Of a stretch of DNA of 33,600 nt, positions 14,963 to 22,747 are shown piece by piece. Below the pieces are notes generated by a model, which had not been told where the DNA came from, did no database searches, and saw only the letters and a list, made by a program, of their open reading frames with translations. The position numbers and the translations under genes were made by a program. Every line of letters begins with the position of its first letter. Within the stretch, counting starts at the first letter, position 1. The stretch comes from Candidatus Poribacteria bacterium (GTDB lineage: Bacteria; Poribacteria; WGA-4E; WGA-3G), in the NCBI GenBank assembly GCA_028820845.1, contig JAPPII010000001.1, forward strand, positions 1 to 33,600, in the 5' to 3' direction.

Positions 14963-16057
14963 ATGAAGATAGGAATTGTCGGTAGACCGCAAGTCGGAAA
15001 AACCACGGTGTTCAATACCTTAGCCCACTCCAATGCAGAAATTGGAGGCTACACGAACCGTGGTCAGATAAACCTCAGCACGGCTAATGTCCCAGATGAA
15101 CGTTTGGAGCAGTTAGCAGAAATATTGCAATCTAAAAAAATAACCCACGCGACAATTGACTATGTAGATGTCGCTGGCGTAACGAAATCGGATGTGGAGC
15201 AAGCAGAGCTGGATACTGGAACGCTCGCCTCCCTCCGCATAGTTGACGCGCTTGCACATGTCGTCAGACTGTTTGAAGATGAAACAGTCCCACATGTCGA
15301 TGGCAGCATTGATGCCGAACGTGATATTGAGAGTGTCTCTCTTGAGTTCGCACTCGCCGACCTACAGATCGTTGAAGGCAGACTTACACGACTCCGCAAG
15401 CAATTTCAAAGCCAGAAACTACCAGAACTCCAAAGCGAAATCCGACTTTTAGAAGTGTGTCAGCAGACCTTGGAAGACGGCAAACCGCTCCGTGTCCTCG
15501 ACCTATCCGCCAATGAGGAAAAATTGATACGCGGTTATGGGTTCCTGACGCAGAAACCGTTGCTGCTGGTGTGCAACATCGGTGAAACACACTTGGACGC
15601 AGTTGATGACATTCTCAAACACTTCAGGAAATACGAGGTGGAGCCGCAAACAGCAGTCATCGTGCTCGCCGCACAGTTAGAAATGGAACTCTCACAACTT
15701 GAGGATGCCGATGCGGAAATTTTCATGGAAGAATTGGGATTACAAGAGTCGGCTTTAGAACGATTTATTCAGACCTCGTATAATTTGTTAGGGCTTCTCA
15801 CGTTCTTCACAATCAACCCAACGGAGTCCCGCGCCTGGACTTTGCGGGAAGGGCAAACTGCTGTCGACGCAGCTGGGCGCGTCCACACCGATTTCGCGAA
15901 GGCTTTCATTCGTTCGGAAACAATTCACTGGACAGACTTAATCGGATGCGGGAGTTATCCCGAAGCGCGAAACAGAGGGTTGCTGCGATCTGAGGGTAAA
16001 ACCTATCAAGTCCAAGAGGGTGATGTGTTATTAATTCTTGCGAACCCTACAAATTGA
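14963..16057 (+). CDS. ychF: Redox-regulated ATPase, YchF/OLA1 family
   Basis: The 364-aa protein is an Obg-like P-loop NTPase. The G1 loop is GRPQVGKTT (7-15). The helical coiled-coil insert follows at about 130-190, and LLLVCNIGETHLD contains the altered G4 region (Asn-x-x-Glu) that gives YchF its ATP preference. The C-terminal TGS domain is clear (FFTINPTESRAWTLREGQ, AAGRVHTDFAKAFIRSE). YchF binds ribosomes and acts in translation and oxidative-stress responses. Length matches the family. AAAGGT serves as ribosome-binding site. Its last 11 bases overlap the 3' end of the convergent plsC gene. Confidence 0.92.
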   Translation: MKIGIVGRPQVGKTTVFNTLAHSNAEIGGYTNRGQINLSTANVPDERLEQLAEILQSKKITHATIDYVDVAGVTKSDVEQAELDTGTLASLRIVDALAHVVRLFEDETVPHVDGSIDAERDIESVSLEFALADLQIVEGRLTRLRKQFQSQKLPELQSEIRLLEVCQQTLEDGKPLRVLDLSANEEKLIRGYGFLTQKPLLLVCNIGETHLDAVDDILKHFRKYEVEPQTAVIVLAAQLEMELSQLEDADAEIFMEELGLQESALERFIQTSYNLLGLLTFFTINPTESRAWTLREGQTAVDAAGRVHTDFAKAFIRSETIHWTDLIGCGSYPEARNRGLLRSEGKTYQVQEGDVLLILANPTN

Positions 16058-16700
16058 GCATCTGATCCCGCAAATCCGCAATCGCTTCCATCATCTGATT
16101 CCCCATGTGCTGATACATCTCACGTCTCGTCTCGAATTCCTCGGCGGTGAGTTCAAGCGGTTCACCGAAAATGACTCTTAGTTTTGATCGGCGCAAGCGT
16201 TTACTGTTGCGTGGCAAAACCCGTTCTGCGCCGCTGTGAAAAACCGGGATAGTCGGAACACCGGCTCGGTGTGCAATAAAGCAGGCACCATCGCGCGCTT
16301 TACCCAGCGTCCCATCAACGCTACGGGTCCCCTCTGGAAACATAAGCACAACATTCCCATCTTGCAAAAGCGAGATCGTTCTTCGCAGTGCCCCTAAGTC
16401 AGGCGCGCCTCTATTCACAGGATAAGCATTATAAACCGAAATGAGTTTCCCTAAACCGGGGATATCGAACGCTGTACTGCGTGCCATGAAATGAATTTCA
16501 CGGTTCGCAGCAGAGCCAATGATCACAGGATCAAGGAAACTGACGTGATTTGAAATGAGTAACACGCCACCTTCCCTCGGAATATGCCCAACGCCGTGCG
16601 CCTCAAGGCGACCCACGGTTTTACAGAAAAGGCTCGTAAGCCGATGCCCCCATCGGTAAATTGAACGCGGTGTCCAGAACTGATTATTGGTATACCACAT
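16047..16700 (-). CDS. plsC: 1-acylglycerol-3-phosphate acyltransferase
   Basis: The protein has the acyltransferase motifs SNHVSFLDP (the NHx4D block), FPEGTRS and a downstream VPTIPVF block. PlsC makes phosphatidic acid from lysophosphatidic acid at the inner face of the membrane. The frame is open far upstream into cmk (to 16895), but that part is not family-like. I take ATG 16700, giving 217 aa, the usual size. No Shine-Dalgarno sequence precedes it. A terminator-like hairpin with five T residues lies directly before this ATG, which would tune read-through from cmk. The 3' end overlaps ychF by 11 bases. The function is firm; the start is moderately sure. Confidence 0.87.
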   Translation of the reverse strand: MWYTNNQFWTPRSIYRWGHRLTSLFCKTVGRLEAHGVGHIPREGGVLLISNHVSFLDPVIIGSAANREIHFMARSTAFDIPGLGKLISVYNAYPVNRGAPDLGALRRTISLLQDGNVVLMFPEGTRSVDGTLGKARDGACFIAHRAGVPTIPVFHSGAERVLPRNSKRLRRSKLRVIFGEPLELTAEEFETRREMYQHMGNQMMEAIADLRDQMLNL

Positions 16701-16726
16701 AAAAACAGAGGGGTTACAAACCCCTT
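16701..16726 (-). terminator. Terminator-like hairpin between cmk and plsC
   Basis: On the minus strand AGGGGTT and AACCCCT form a 7-bp stem with a TGT loop, followed after CTG by five T residues that end at the plsC start codon. It sits between the cmk stop (16738) and plsC. It has the shape of an intrinsic terminator or attenuator. It also resembles the other short-loop palindromes in this window. Confidence 0.55.
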
Positions 16727-16737
16727 CTACTCTCCTA

Positions 16738-17412
16738 TTACTCCTGATTTCCGCACACTTGCGCAATAATAAAGTCGACCACTTCCTCAATCGTCTTATC
16801 TGTCGTATCCACGATAATAGCATCATCGGCGGCGCGTAACGGACTGTGTTCTCGTGTTGTATCTTTTTCGTCGCGTTCGCGAATCTCTGCCTCAACTGCT
16901 GCTACTGTTGTATCCACATTTTGCGCCTGAAGTTCAGCGAGTCTACGTTTTGCCCGCTCTTTCACGGAGGCATCCAGATAGAACTTAAAATCAGCGTTGG
17001 GAAAGACGATCGTTGTTAAATCCCGTCCCTCAGCAACGATGCTTCCCTCAGCACCAATCCGCTGTTGGTGTCCGACGATTTCGTGACGAATCTCTGGGAT
17101 CTTCGCGACATCTGCAACCAACCTATTAACAGCCGGTGTCCGGATCTGAACAGATACATCTTCAGCATTGAGTAAGATCGTTTTGCCGTTATCTCTAAAT
17201 TCGATATGACACGCTTTCACCTGTTCTATCAACTTCGGGCTATCCGCTGGTAGGCTATCCGCTATTGCCAATACAGTTACGGCTCGGTACATGGCTCCAG
17301 AATCGAGGTAGAGCAATCCAAGTCTCTCTGCGATCCGTCGAGCCACTGTGCTTTTCCCAGACCCAGCGGGTCCATCCATCGCAATCGTCACCTGAGGTCC
17401 AATCTTTTTCAT
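16738..17412 (-). CDS. cmk: Cytidylate kinase
   Basis: The 224-aa protein has P-loop DGPAGSGKST (13-22) followed by ARRIAERLGLLYLDSGAMYRAVT, the substrate-binding start characteristic of Cmk. RQRIGAEGSIVAEGRDLTTIVFP is the catalytic Arg-Asp segment, and RAKRRLAELQ and RDEKDTTREHSPLRAADDAI complete the lid. It phosphorylates CMP and dCMP with ATP for CTP and lipid synthesis. Its ATG overlaps the tyrA stop by 4 bases (ATGA), so the two are co-translated, and plsC follows. tyrA, aroA and cmk are often neighbours in bacteria, so the context supports the call. Confidence 0.94.
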   Translation of the reverse strand: MKKIGPQVTIAMDGPAGSGKSTVARRIAERLGLLYLDSGAMYRAVTVLAIADSLPADSPKLIEQVKACHIEFRDNGKTILLNAEDVSVQIRTPAVNRLVADVAKIPEIRHEIVGHQQRIGAEGSIVAEGRDLTTIVFPNADFKFYLDASVKERAKRRLAELQAQNVDTTVAAVEAEIRERDEKDTTREHSPLRAADDAIIVDTTDKTIEEVVDFIIAQVCGNQE

Positions 17413-18314
17413 GCGCCTCCTAACACTTCCCTGCGTTTTTTAACGATAGTCTGTGCTTCAACAAGCACACGTTCAATCTCAGCAAGATTGTCTGTTTGAA
17501 GTAAGGTTTTGAATTCCGTTAAATTGGCAACGATGTCCTCAATTAATGCTAAGAGGGCATCGCTGTTCTGCGTAAAAATACCGGTCCACAAGTCAGGTGA
17601 ACCGGCGGCGATACGGGTGGAATCTCGAAAGCCGGTCGCTGTAAAGTCCAATGCTTTACCCTCTTGGATTTCGACATTCGCAACAGTATTCGCGAGTATA
17701 CTTGCAATGAGATGGGGTAGGTGGCTTGCGGCACCGATGAGTTGGTCATGTGTTTTAGGTGAAAGGAGATACGGCACTGCGCCGACAAATTCCCAAAGAC
17801 TCTTAACCAGCTGCAAGGCATCAGGATCGCTGTTTTCTGTGGGGGTCAAAATACACTTTGCGTTTTCAAAAAGCGTTGCACACGCCGCGTCTACACCTGT
17901 TTCGTGTGAACCTGCCATCGGGTGTCCACCTATAAAAGAGAGAGCATCTGAAGCGTGCGTCTGCAGACATTCCTCAACGGACTTCACCAACACAGACTTC
18001 GTGCTACCGGCATCTGTCAATACAATCCGGTGCTCTGGCGCAACGGATTCAACGATACGTTGAACCAATTCAGGAATCAATTCCACGGGTGTACAGAGCA
18101 CTACAAGATCGCTTCCACGAATCCCATCTTCTATCTCTGTTGTCACGACATCAACGGCATCCCGTGCGAGTGCATTTTCGAGCCTATTGATGTTCCGTCC
18201 CAACCCGACGCGTTGCCCCTGGAACCCATTCTTCTTGAGTGCAAGCCCAATGGAACCCCCGATTAAGCCAACACCCCATATTGTAATTCGACGAAGCTGC
18301 TGTATCTGTGCCAT
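17409..18314 (-). CDS. tyrA: Prephenate dehydrogenase
   Basis: The 301-aa protein has a Rossmann start ITIWGVGLIGGSIGLALK (GxGxxG at about 14-19) and the catalytic segment FIGGHPMAGSHETG with His131. It converts prephenate to 4-hydroxyphenylpyruvate for tyrosine using NAD+ or NADP+. The C-terminal helical dimerisation part (about 170-300) is present. No ACT domain follows, so feedback control by tyrosine through that domain is not expected. An arogenate preference cannot be ruled out by eye. It heads the tyrA-cmk-plsC unit from the promoter at 18380-18409 and overlaps cmk by ATGA. Confidence 0.92.
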   Translation of the reverse strand: MAQIQQLRRITIWGVGLIGGSIGLALKKNGFQGQRVGLGRNINRLENALARDAVDVVTTEIEDGIRGSDLVVLCTPVELIPELVQRIVESVAPEHRIVLTDAGSTKSVLVKSVEECLQTHASDALSFIGGHPMAGSHETGVDAACATLFENAKCILTPTENSDPDALQLVKSLWEFVGAVPYLLSPKTHDQLIGAASHLPHLIASILANTVANVEIQEGKALDFTATGFRDSTRIAAGSPDLWTGIFTQNSDALLALIEDIVANLTEFKTLLQTDNLAEIERVLVEAQTIVKKRREVLGGA

Positions 18315-18379
18315 AGAAGTTCAAGAAACCTTCAATCTGCGAACATATCGCTACACACTTCCATTGAGAAACTGATTAC

Positions 18380-18409
18380 ATTTTAAGAGAATTTAGGTGC
18401 TTCTGTCAA
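18380..18409 (-). promoter_or_regulatory. Promoter of tyrA-cmk-plsC
   Basis: TTGACA (perfect) and TAAAAT on the minus strand are spaced by 18 bp. The predicted start lies near 18373, leaving a leader of about 59 nt to the tyrA ATG. It lies within the 160-bp gap after the membrane-protein gene. Confidence 0.68.
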
Positions 18410-18474
18410 GTGAAAAACTTATGTGCCGGCAATCGAAAGTGAATGCAGAGAACGCTCTGACTGCTGACAACCAT

Positions 18475-20385
18475 CTACCATATAAACCGATACATCGGCT
18501 TCTCTAAGAAGATACCGAGAAGTCCCCAAACACTTCCGACCAAGAACTCTCCGAGAATCAGTCCTAAAAAGAACGGCGCAACCCGCCGAAACGTCTGGAT
18601 GCCACCGAAACGCAGGATTGCCAACTTGATGAAATAACTGATAAAGACGGAGAACCAAAAAAAATTCACTGCCCACGTTCCAGAGATTGCATACCCGATC
18701 GGATACAAGGGCCACCAGAAAAATCGAAGTCGAATCAAGGTCAGACCAAACGCAAACAGAAGTCCACAGACCATAGCAATTACGGACGGAATGTTCACAG
18801 GCATCGGGTTTGTGAGCCAATTCTGTGTGCGATTAAACACAGAACCCGACCAGACTTCAATCGCTCCACTCTCATAACCGATATGAAGTGCGCCCCAAAA
18901 CGCAGCAAAAGGACTTAGCACCATCGCAAGGAACATAGCAATTGCAATGCGGCGTGGCGAACTTCGAGAGCGTTCTGCCAATTTTAAACCCTCTAACTGA
19001 TGTGGCATGGTATTGCCACGATACGCACGGTTGAAGCAGAACACGAGCGAAAAGAGTGCCAAATTCTGTCCACCCAGCCGCCGCATTCCGAATATTTTGG
19101 GGAGCAGCACATCGGGTCCCATGGAACGCAAATCGTGGATCGGTGGACCCAGCTCAGCACGGACGCGAGTGATAACGGTGACTGTCGTTAGGTGGATGGC
19201 AAAGACAAGCACTGCGACCCACAAAGACATGCCCGCCATCCACCAAAAACCCGCCAATAGCAGAAATCCACCGATGAGCCCTAAGACCGCAGCACGGTAG
19301 GAAATCGGTTCTTTTGCTGCCTTTTCTTTCTTTCCACGCCACGCCTGTCTGAGAACGTCTCTGAGATGGTGCCGCGCACTCCATAACGCCATGCCTAACA
19401 CACCAACACAGACCCCAAAGGACTGGTCAAAAATGAACGGGAACCCCGGAATCCGCTGCAAGCCAGCGATACTGCCGAAAATCATCTCGAATTTCCAGAA
19501 AATGTAGAAGAACCAGAATGTAAACGAAAGATCAAGAGGTATGAAGTACGCCATCCCAATAACGAACGGAAAGAAAACAACTGGGGTCCAGCCAATCGCG
19601 TTCCACGGTTTCGTTGTAAAGAGCGGACGTAAATCGTAGAATTCGCCGCCGAGTCCAGGGAAGTTTGGAAACAGAAAATGGAGTCCATTCACGACATCTA
19701 TTCCGCCTGCGAGAATTATCCCGACCCACAACGGTTTTGAACGGAAGAAACGCGCTGTTGTCATCTGATAGGGTAACTCAATGATCGGATAGCTAAGCCT
19801 TTCGACTTCAATCCACTGTCTGCGTAGAATAACGTTGATGCAAAATGTTGTGGAAAGGAGGACGATGATAAACCCACTCCACGCCAGCGTAGGTTTCCAC
19901 CACATTTGGAGATGTGGCTGTAGATAGAGGCTCGACTCGCCTGTAAAGTAGACGGTCAATTTATTTTTATCCGTCAGCGCAAGCCAGTCTGGGATATAAC
20001 GATGAAAAAGCGTGCTCCACTCGTTTTCCTCTGTCGCCAGCCATCCAACCGTGGCAATATTGGTAATAATTACCTCAAACAGATCGTGTCCACAGATGGC
20101 TGAGGCAACAGACAGCATTGCATAGAGCGTTAGGAGTTCGCCTTGGGTGAGCGCGGCACGTGGTGCGAATCGGTGCAGGGCTGTATTGAGGGCTATCAAG
20201 ACGGCAAGTGCGAAGACGGTATTGAAAAAGAGGGACATCGTTGTTGGAAAGCCTTGATCCCAACGCAGCGATGCGAAGACCCAATAGTTATTGAAGGGGA
20301 TCAGCAGGAGTCCAAGCCAAATAATCCGCCACCGGATTTTCTGGTGAGAAGCAGACGTAGCAAAGGGGACAGAGCGTCGCAGCAT
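18475..20385 (-). CDS. Large polytopic membrane protein, DUF6785-like
   Basis: The 636-aa protein is dominated by about 13 hydrophobic segments, beginning IIWLGLLLIPFNNYWVF and ending VAPFFLGLILGEFLVGSVWG. Loops are short and rich in Trp, and a central loop holds RVRAELGPPIHDLRSMGPD, a conserved-looking cytoplasmic or membrane-edge signature. It resembles the DUF6784/DUF6785 proteins that are common in Poribacteria and Planctomycetes and show a distant likeness to oligopeptide-type transporters. I recall the family by appearance and cannot confirm it. Transport of some solute across the inner membrane is the likeliest role. The promoter at 20436-20464 precedes it and it stands alone in its unit. 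Confidence 0.72.
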   Translation of the reverse strand: MLRRSVPFATSASHQKIRWRIIWLGLLLIPFNNYWVFASLRWDQGFPTTMSLFFNTVFALAVLIALNTALHRFAPRAALTQGELLTLYAMLSVASAICGHDLFEVIITNIATVGWLATEENEWSTLFHRYIPDWLALTDKNKLTVYFTGESSLYLQPHLQMWWKPTLAWSGFIIVLLSTTFCINVILRRQWIEVERLSYPIIELPYQMTTARFFRSKPLWVGIILAGGIDVVNGLHFLFPNFPGLGGEFYDLRPLFTTKPWNAIGWTPVVFFPFVIGMAYFIPLDLSFTFWFFYIFWKFEMIFGSIAGLQRIPGFPFIFDQSFGVCVGVLGMALWSARHHLRDVLRQAWRGKKEKAAKEPISYRAAVLGLIGGFLLLAGFWWMAGMSLWVAVLVFAIHLTTVTVITRVRAELGPPIHDLRSMGPDVLLPKIFGMRRLGGQNLALFSLVFCFNRAYRGNTMPHQLEGLKLAERSRSSPRRIAIAMFLAMVLSPFAAFWGALHIGYESGAIEVWSGSVFNRTQNWLTNPMPVNIPSVIAMVCGLLFAFGLTLIRLRFFWWPLYPIGYAISGTWAVNFFWFSVFISYFIKLAILRFGGIQTFRRVAPFFLGLILGEFLVGSVWGLLGIFLEKPMYRFIW

Positions 20386-20435
20386 AGAGGGTACCCGTCA
20401 GGATGCGTGAGATTTTCAGCCCGAACCGCGACGCT

Positions 20436-20464
20436 ATTATACCTCAGAATCGAACCTGACTCAA
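20436..20464 (-). promoter_or_regulatory. Promoter of the polytopic membrane-protein gene
   Basis: TTGAGT and TATAAT on the minus strand are spaced by 17 bp, with the start near 20429 and a leader of about 45 nt. It is divergent from the TPR-gene promoter 12 bp away. Confidence 0.65.
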
Positions 20465-20475
20465 CAAATTTTTCC

Positions 20476-20504
20476 TTGAAAAAATAAAGAAAATCTGGTA
20501 AAAT
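20476..20504 (+). promoter_or_regulatory. Promoter of the TPR gene pair
   Basis: TTGAAA and TAAAAT are spaced by 17 bp. The predicted start is near 20511, about 35 nt ahead of the ATG at 20546. Confidence 0.6.
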
Positions 20505-20545
20505 AAGCCCTAAATTACCTAAGCTCAAGGCAATCGTTTTTCAAA

Positions 20546-22747
20546 ATGAACGCTATAACAGAAGCGCACTATAACCTCGGTATCGCTTATCTGGAAGCCG
20601 GACAATACAACAGAGCCATCCCTGAATTTGAAGCCGCCATAAAACTGGACGCGAATTTTATAGAGGGGCACTGCGCGCTTTGCCGTGCCTATCTCGAACA
20701 GGGCGAACTGGAAAAGGCGAGTGGTGCGGTCACAACGGCACTGGAACTTGACGCGACTCACCAACCGACGCTGCTCCTCCATGGCACCATAACGGAAGCT
20801 TATCACGACAAGGGCAAAACCTACTTAGATGGCGGACGTTACACTGAAGCGGTTACAGCATTTCAGCAAGCGATAACGCTTGACGCGGATTTAGGGGATA
20901 ACCCGCAGAAATCTCCTCTGGAAAAGACGCATATCCATGCCCATCTGGGTGCTGCCTACATCGGTATGAAGGCGTATCAAAACGCCATCGATGCATTGCA
21001 AAACGCGATTGCCCTTGATCCAGATCTTGTTGATGCACATTATAACCTCGGTCGTGCCTACATTGAACAGGGACACTCTGACAAAGCGATTCCGCATCTG
21101 GAACGTGCCATAGCGATTTCTCCAAATCTCAAGAGCGCACACTACAACCTCGCACGTGCCCACCGAGCATCGGGTAATTTGGAAGCGGCAACACACGCTG
21201 TCACGGAAACATTAAGGATTGATCCGAGTTATCAAACTGCCCACGAACTCGCGAACACAATAAAGCAAGCACATTACAATAGAGGCATCACTTATCTCAA
21301 CGATGAACGCTATAGCGAAGCCGCCACAGCCTTTCAAAGCGCGATAACGCTCGATCCTGACTTTACAGCTGCCCACTACAACTTAGGATTAACCTTCCTC
21401 AAGATGGAGTCGTATCCTCGCGCTGTAGATGCGCTTCAGAAAACGATAACGTTGGATCCGACTTATGTCGCTGCACACCATTCCCTTGCACTCGCTTATC
21501 TCGGTCAACAGGAACTTGGAAAAGCAAGAGATACGGCAAGAAACGGTTTGGCGGTTGATCCGAATTATCAACCACTTATTTCGTTTTTGGCAGCGGTTGA
21601 TCCAAGCTTCACTGCATCGCCACAAGAAACGGAAACCGCCGCGCCGCCAGAACCGGAACAACCTATAGTCTCACCAGTTGATGTAAAGCCGAAGCAAGAG
21701 ACCCATTACGAACTCGGTATCGTTTATCGGGATGCGAAAATGTACACTGAAGCGATTGCGGAGTTCCAAAAGGCGATAACTGTGGATCCGAACTTTGTAG
21801 CTGCACACACGAGTTTAGGTGAAGTCTATCTTGAAACCGGAAATCTCAAGGATGCAGAAAACGCAGCGAACGCGGCGTTAAAAATCGATGCTAACTCTCA
21901 ACCAGCGCGTCAACTTTTAGAGGCTATAAAACGTGCACGTCCCACTTCGAGTCCAGCGAAAGCACCTGAACAGACAACAGCTCTTGATATACCGAACAAG
22001 CAGCGAGACTTAGAACGCGGTATGATTTTCCTTAACAACAGGCAGTATAATCAAGCCGCTGCGGCATTCAAACGGGTGATAAAGGCAGACCCTAATTCGG
22101 TAGAGGCACACTATGGATTAGGGCAGGCTTACCTCGGAATAGAAGCATTCGATGATGCAGAAGCTGCAGCAAACGAAGCGTTAAGGCGAAATCCAAAGCA
22201 TCCGCCCACACGTGAATTGATCCAACTGATAAAGTTCGCTAAAAATAGAGAGAAAAATCGGGGAAAACGGAGGACAATTCTGAGGTATGCTGTGATTTTG
22301 GGGGTGATTGCGCTCGGTATTTTCGCAGGCATAGGGTTTGAAATCATCCCCTGGCCCGATCCGATGCCTCCAATTATCTCAATAGCAGCCTCTTTGGAGG
22401 AACCGTCTGGAAACGACTTCCTTGATGCCGATGAAACAGGATATATTAGACTCACTATCAGCAATAAAGGTGGTACAGCACGCAATGTAGAACTTAGACT
22501 TGAGCCGCGTGAACGCACATCTTTTGCAGGGTTAACGTTTATAAAACCAACACTGATTTCTGAGTTAAAAAAAAAGAGTATAGAGACTATTAGAATCCGT
22601 GTAACCGCAGCGAAAAAAATACAAGGGCGGGAACAGTCCTTGCAAGTCCAATTGCTTGATATGGATAAAATATTCCTCGCAACGAAAGATTTCACCTTCA
22701 AGATTATACCGCAAACACCAAGACCAGAGCCACCAAGGGGGCGATAA
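20546..22747 (+). CDS. TPR protein with membrane anchor and extracytoplasmic beta domain
   Basis: The 733-aa protein starts directly with tetratricopeptide repeats (AHYNLGIAYLEAGQYNRAI and about a dozen related 34-residue units up to about residue 560), broken by Pro/Glu-rich linkers near 365-385 and 465-485. A basic segment leads to one membrane helix at about 575-597 (YAVILGVIALGIFAGIGF). The last 130 residues look like a beta-sandwich (ADETGYIRLTISNKGGTARNVELRLEP), similar to CARDB-type repeats. There is no signal peptide, so the TPR part should be cytoplasmic and the beta domain outside. TPRs bind proteins. The specific partner is unknown. Its stop overlaps the next gene's ATG by one base. 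Confidence 0.82.
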   Translation: MNAITEAHYNLGIAYLEAGQYNRAIPEFEAAIKLDANFIEGHCALCRAYLEQGELEKASGAVTTALELDATHQPTLLLHGTITEAYHDKGKTYLDGGRYTEAVTAFQQAITLDADLGDNPQKSPLEKTHIHAHLGAAYIGMKAYQNAIDALQNAIALDPDLVDAHYNLGRAYIEQGHSDKAIPHLERAIAISPNLKSAHYNLARAHRASGNLEAATHAVTETLRIDPSYQTAHELANTIKQAHYNRGITYLNDERYSEAATAFQSAITLDPDFTAAHYNLGLTFLKMESYPRAVDALQKTITLDPTYVAAHHSLALAYLGQQELGKARDTARNGLAVDPNYQPLISFLAAVDPSFTASPQETETAAPPEPEQPIVSPVDVKPKQETHYELGIVYRDAKMYTEAIAEFQKAITVDPNFVAAHTSLGEVYLETGNLKDAENAANAALKIDANSQPARQLLEAIKRARPTSSPAKAPEQTTALDIPNKQRDLERGMIFLNNRQYNQAAAAFKRVIKADPNSVEAHYGLGQAYLGIEAFDDAEAAANEALRRNPKHPPTRELIQLIKFAKNREKNRGKRRTILRYAVILGVIALGIFAGIGFEIIPWPDPMPPIISIAASLEEPSGNDFLDADETGYIRLTISNKGGTARNVELRLEPRERTSFAGLTFIKPTLISELKKKSIETIRIRVTAAKKIQGREQSLQVQLLDMDKIFLATKDFTFKIIPQTPRPEPPRGR

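Noticed and set aside
16701-16895. N-terminal extension of PlsC by 65 residues into cmk
   Set aside because: The extension is out-of-frame cmk sequence with no acyltransferase likeness; the usual family length starts at ATG 16700.
18419-18474. Terminator after the polytopic membrane-protein gene
   Set aside because: Only a 5-6 bp stem (CAGAG/CTCTG) without a T-tract is found, too weak to call.
22129-22701. Open frame of 190 codons on the minus strand inside the first TPR gene
   Set aside because: It is antisense to the membrane helix and beta domain of a well-supported gene and shows no family features.
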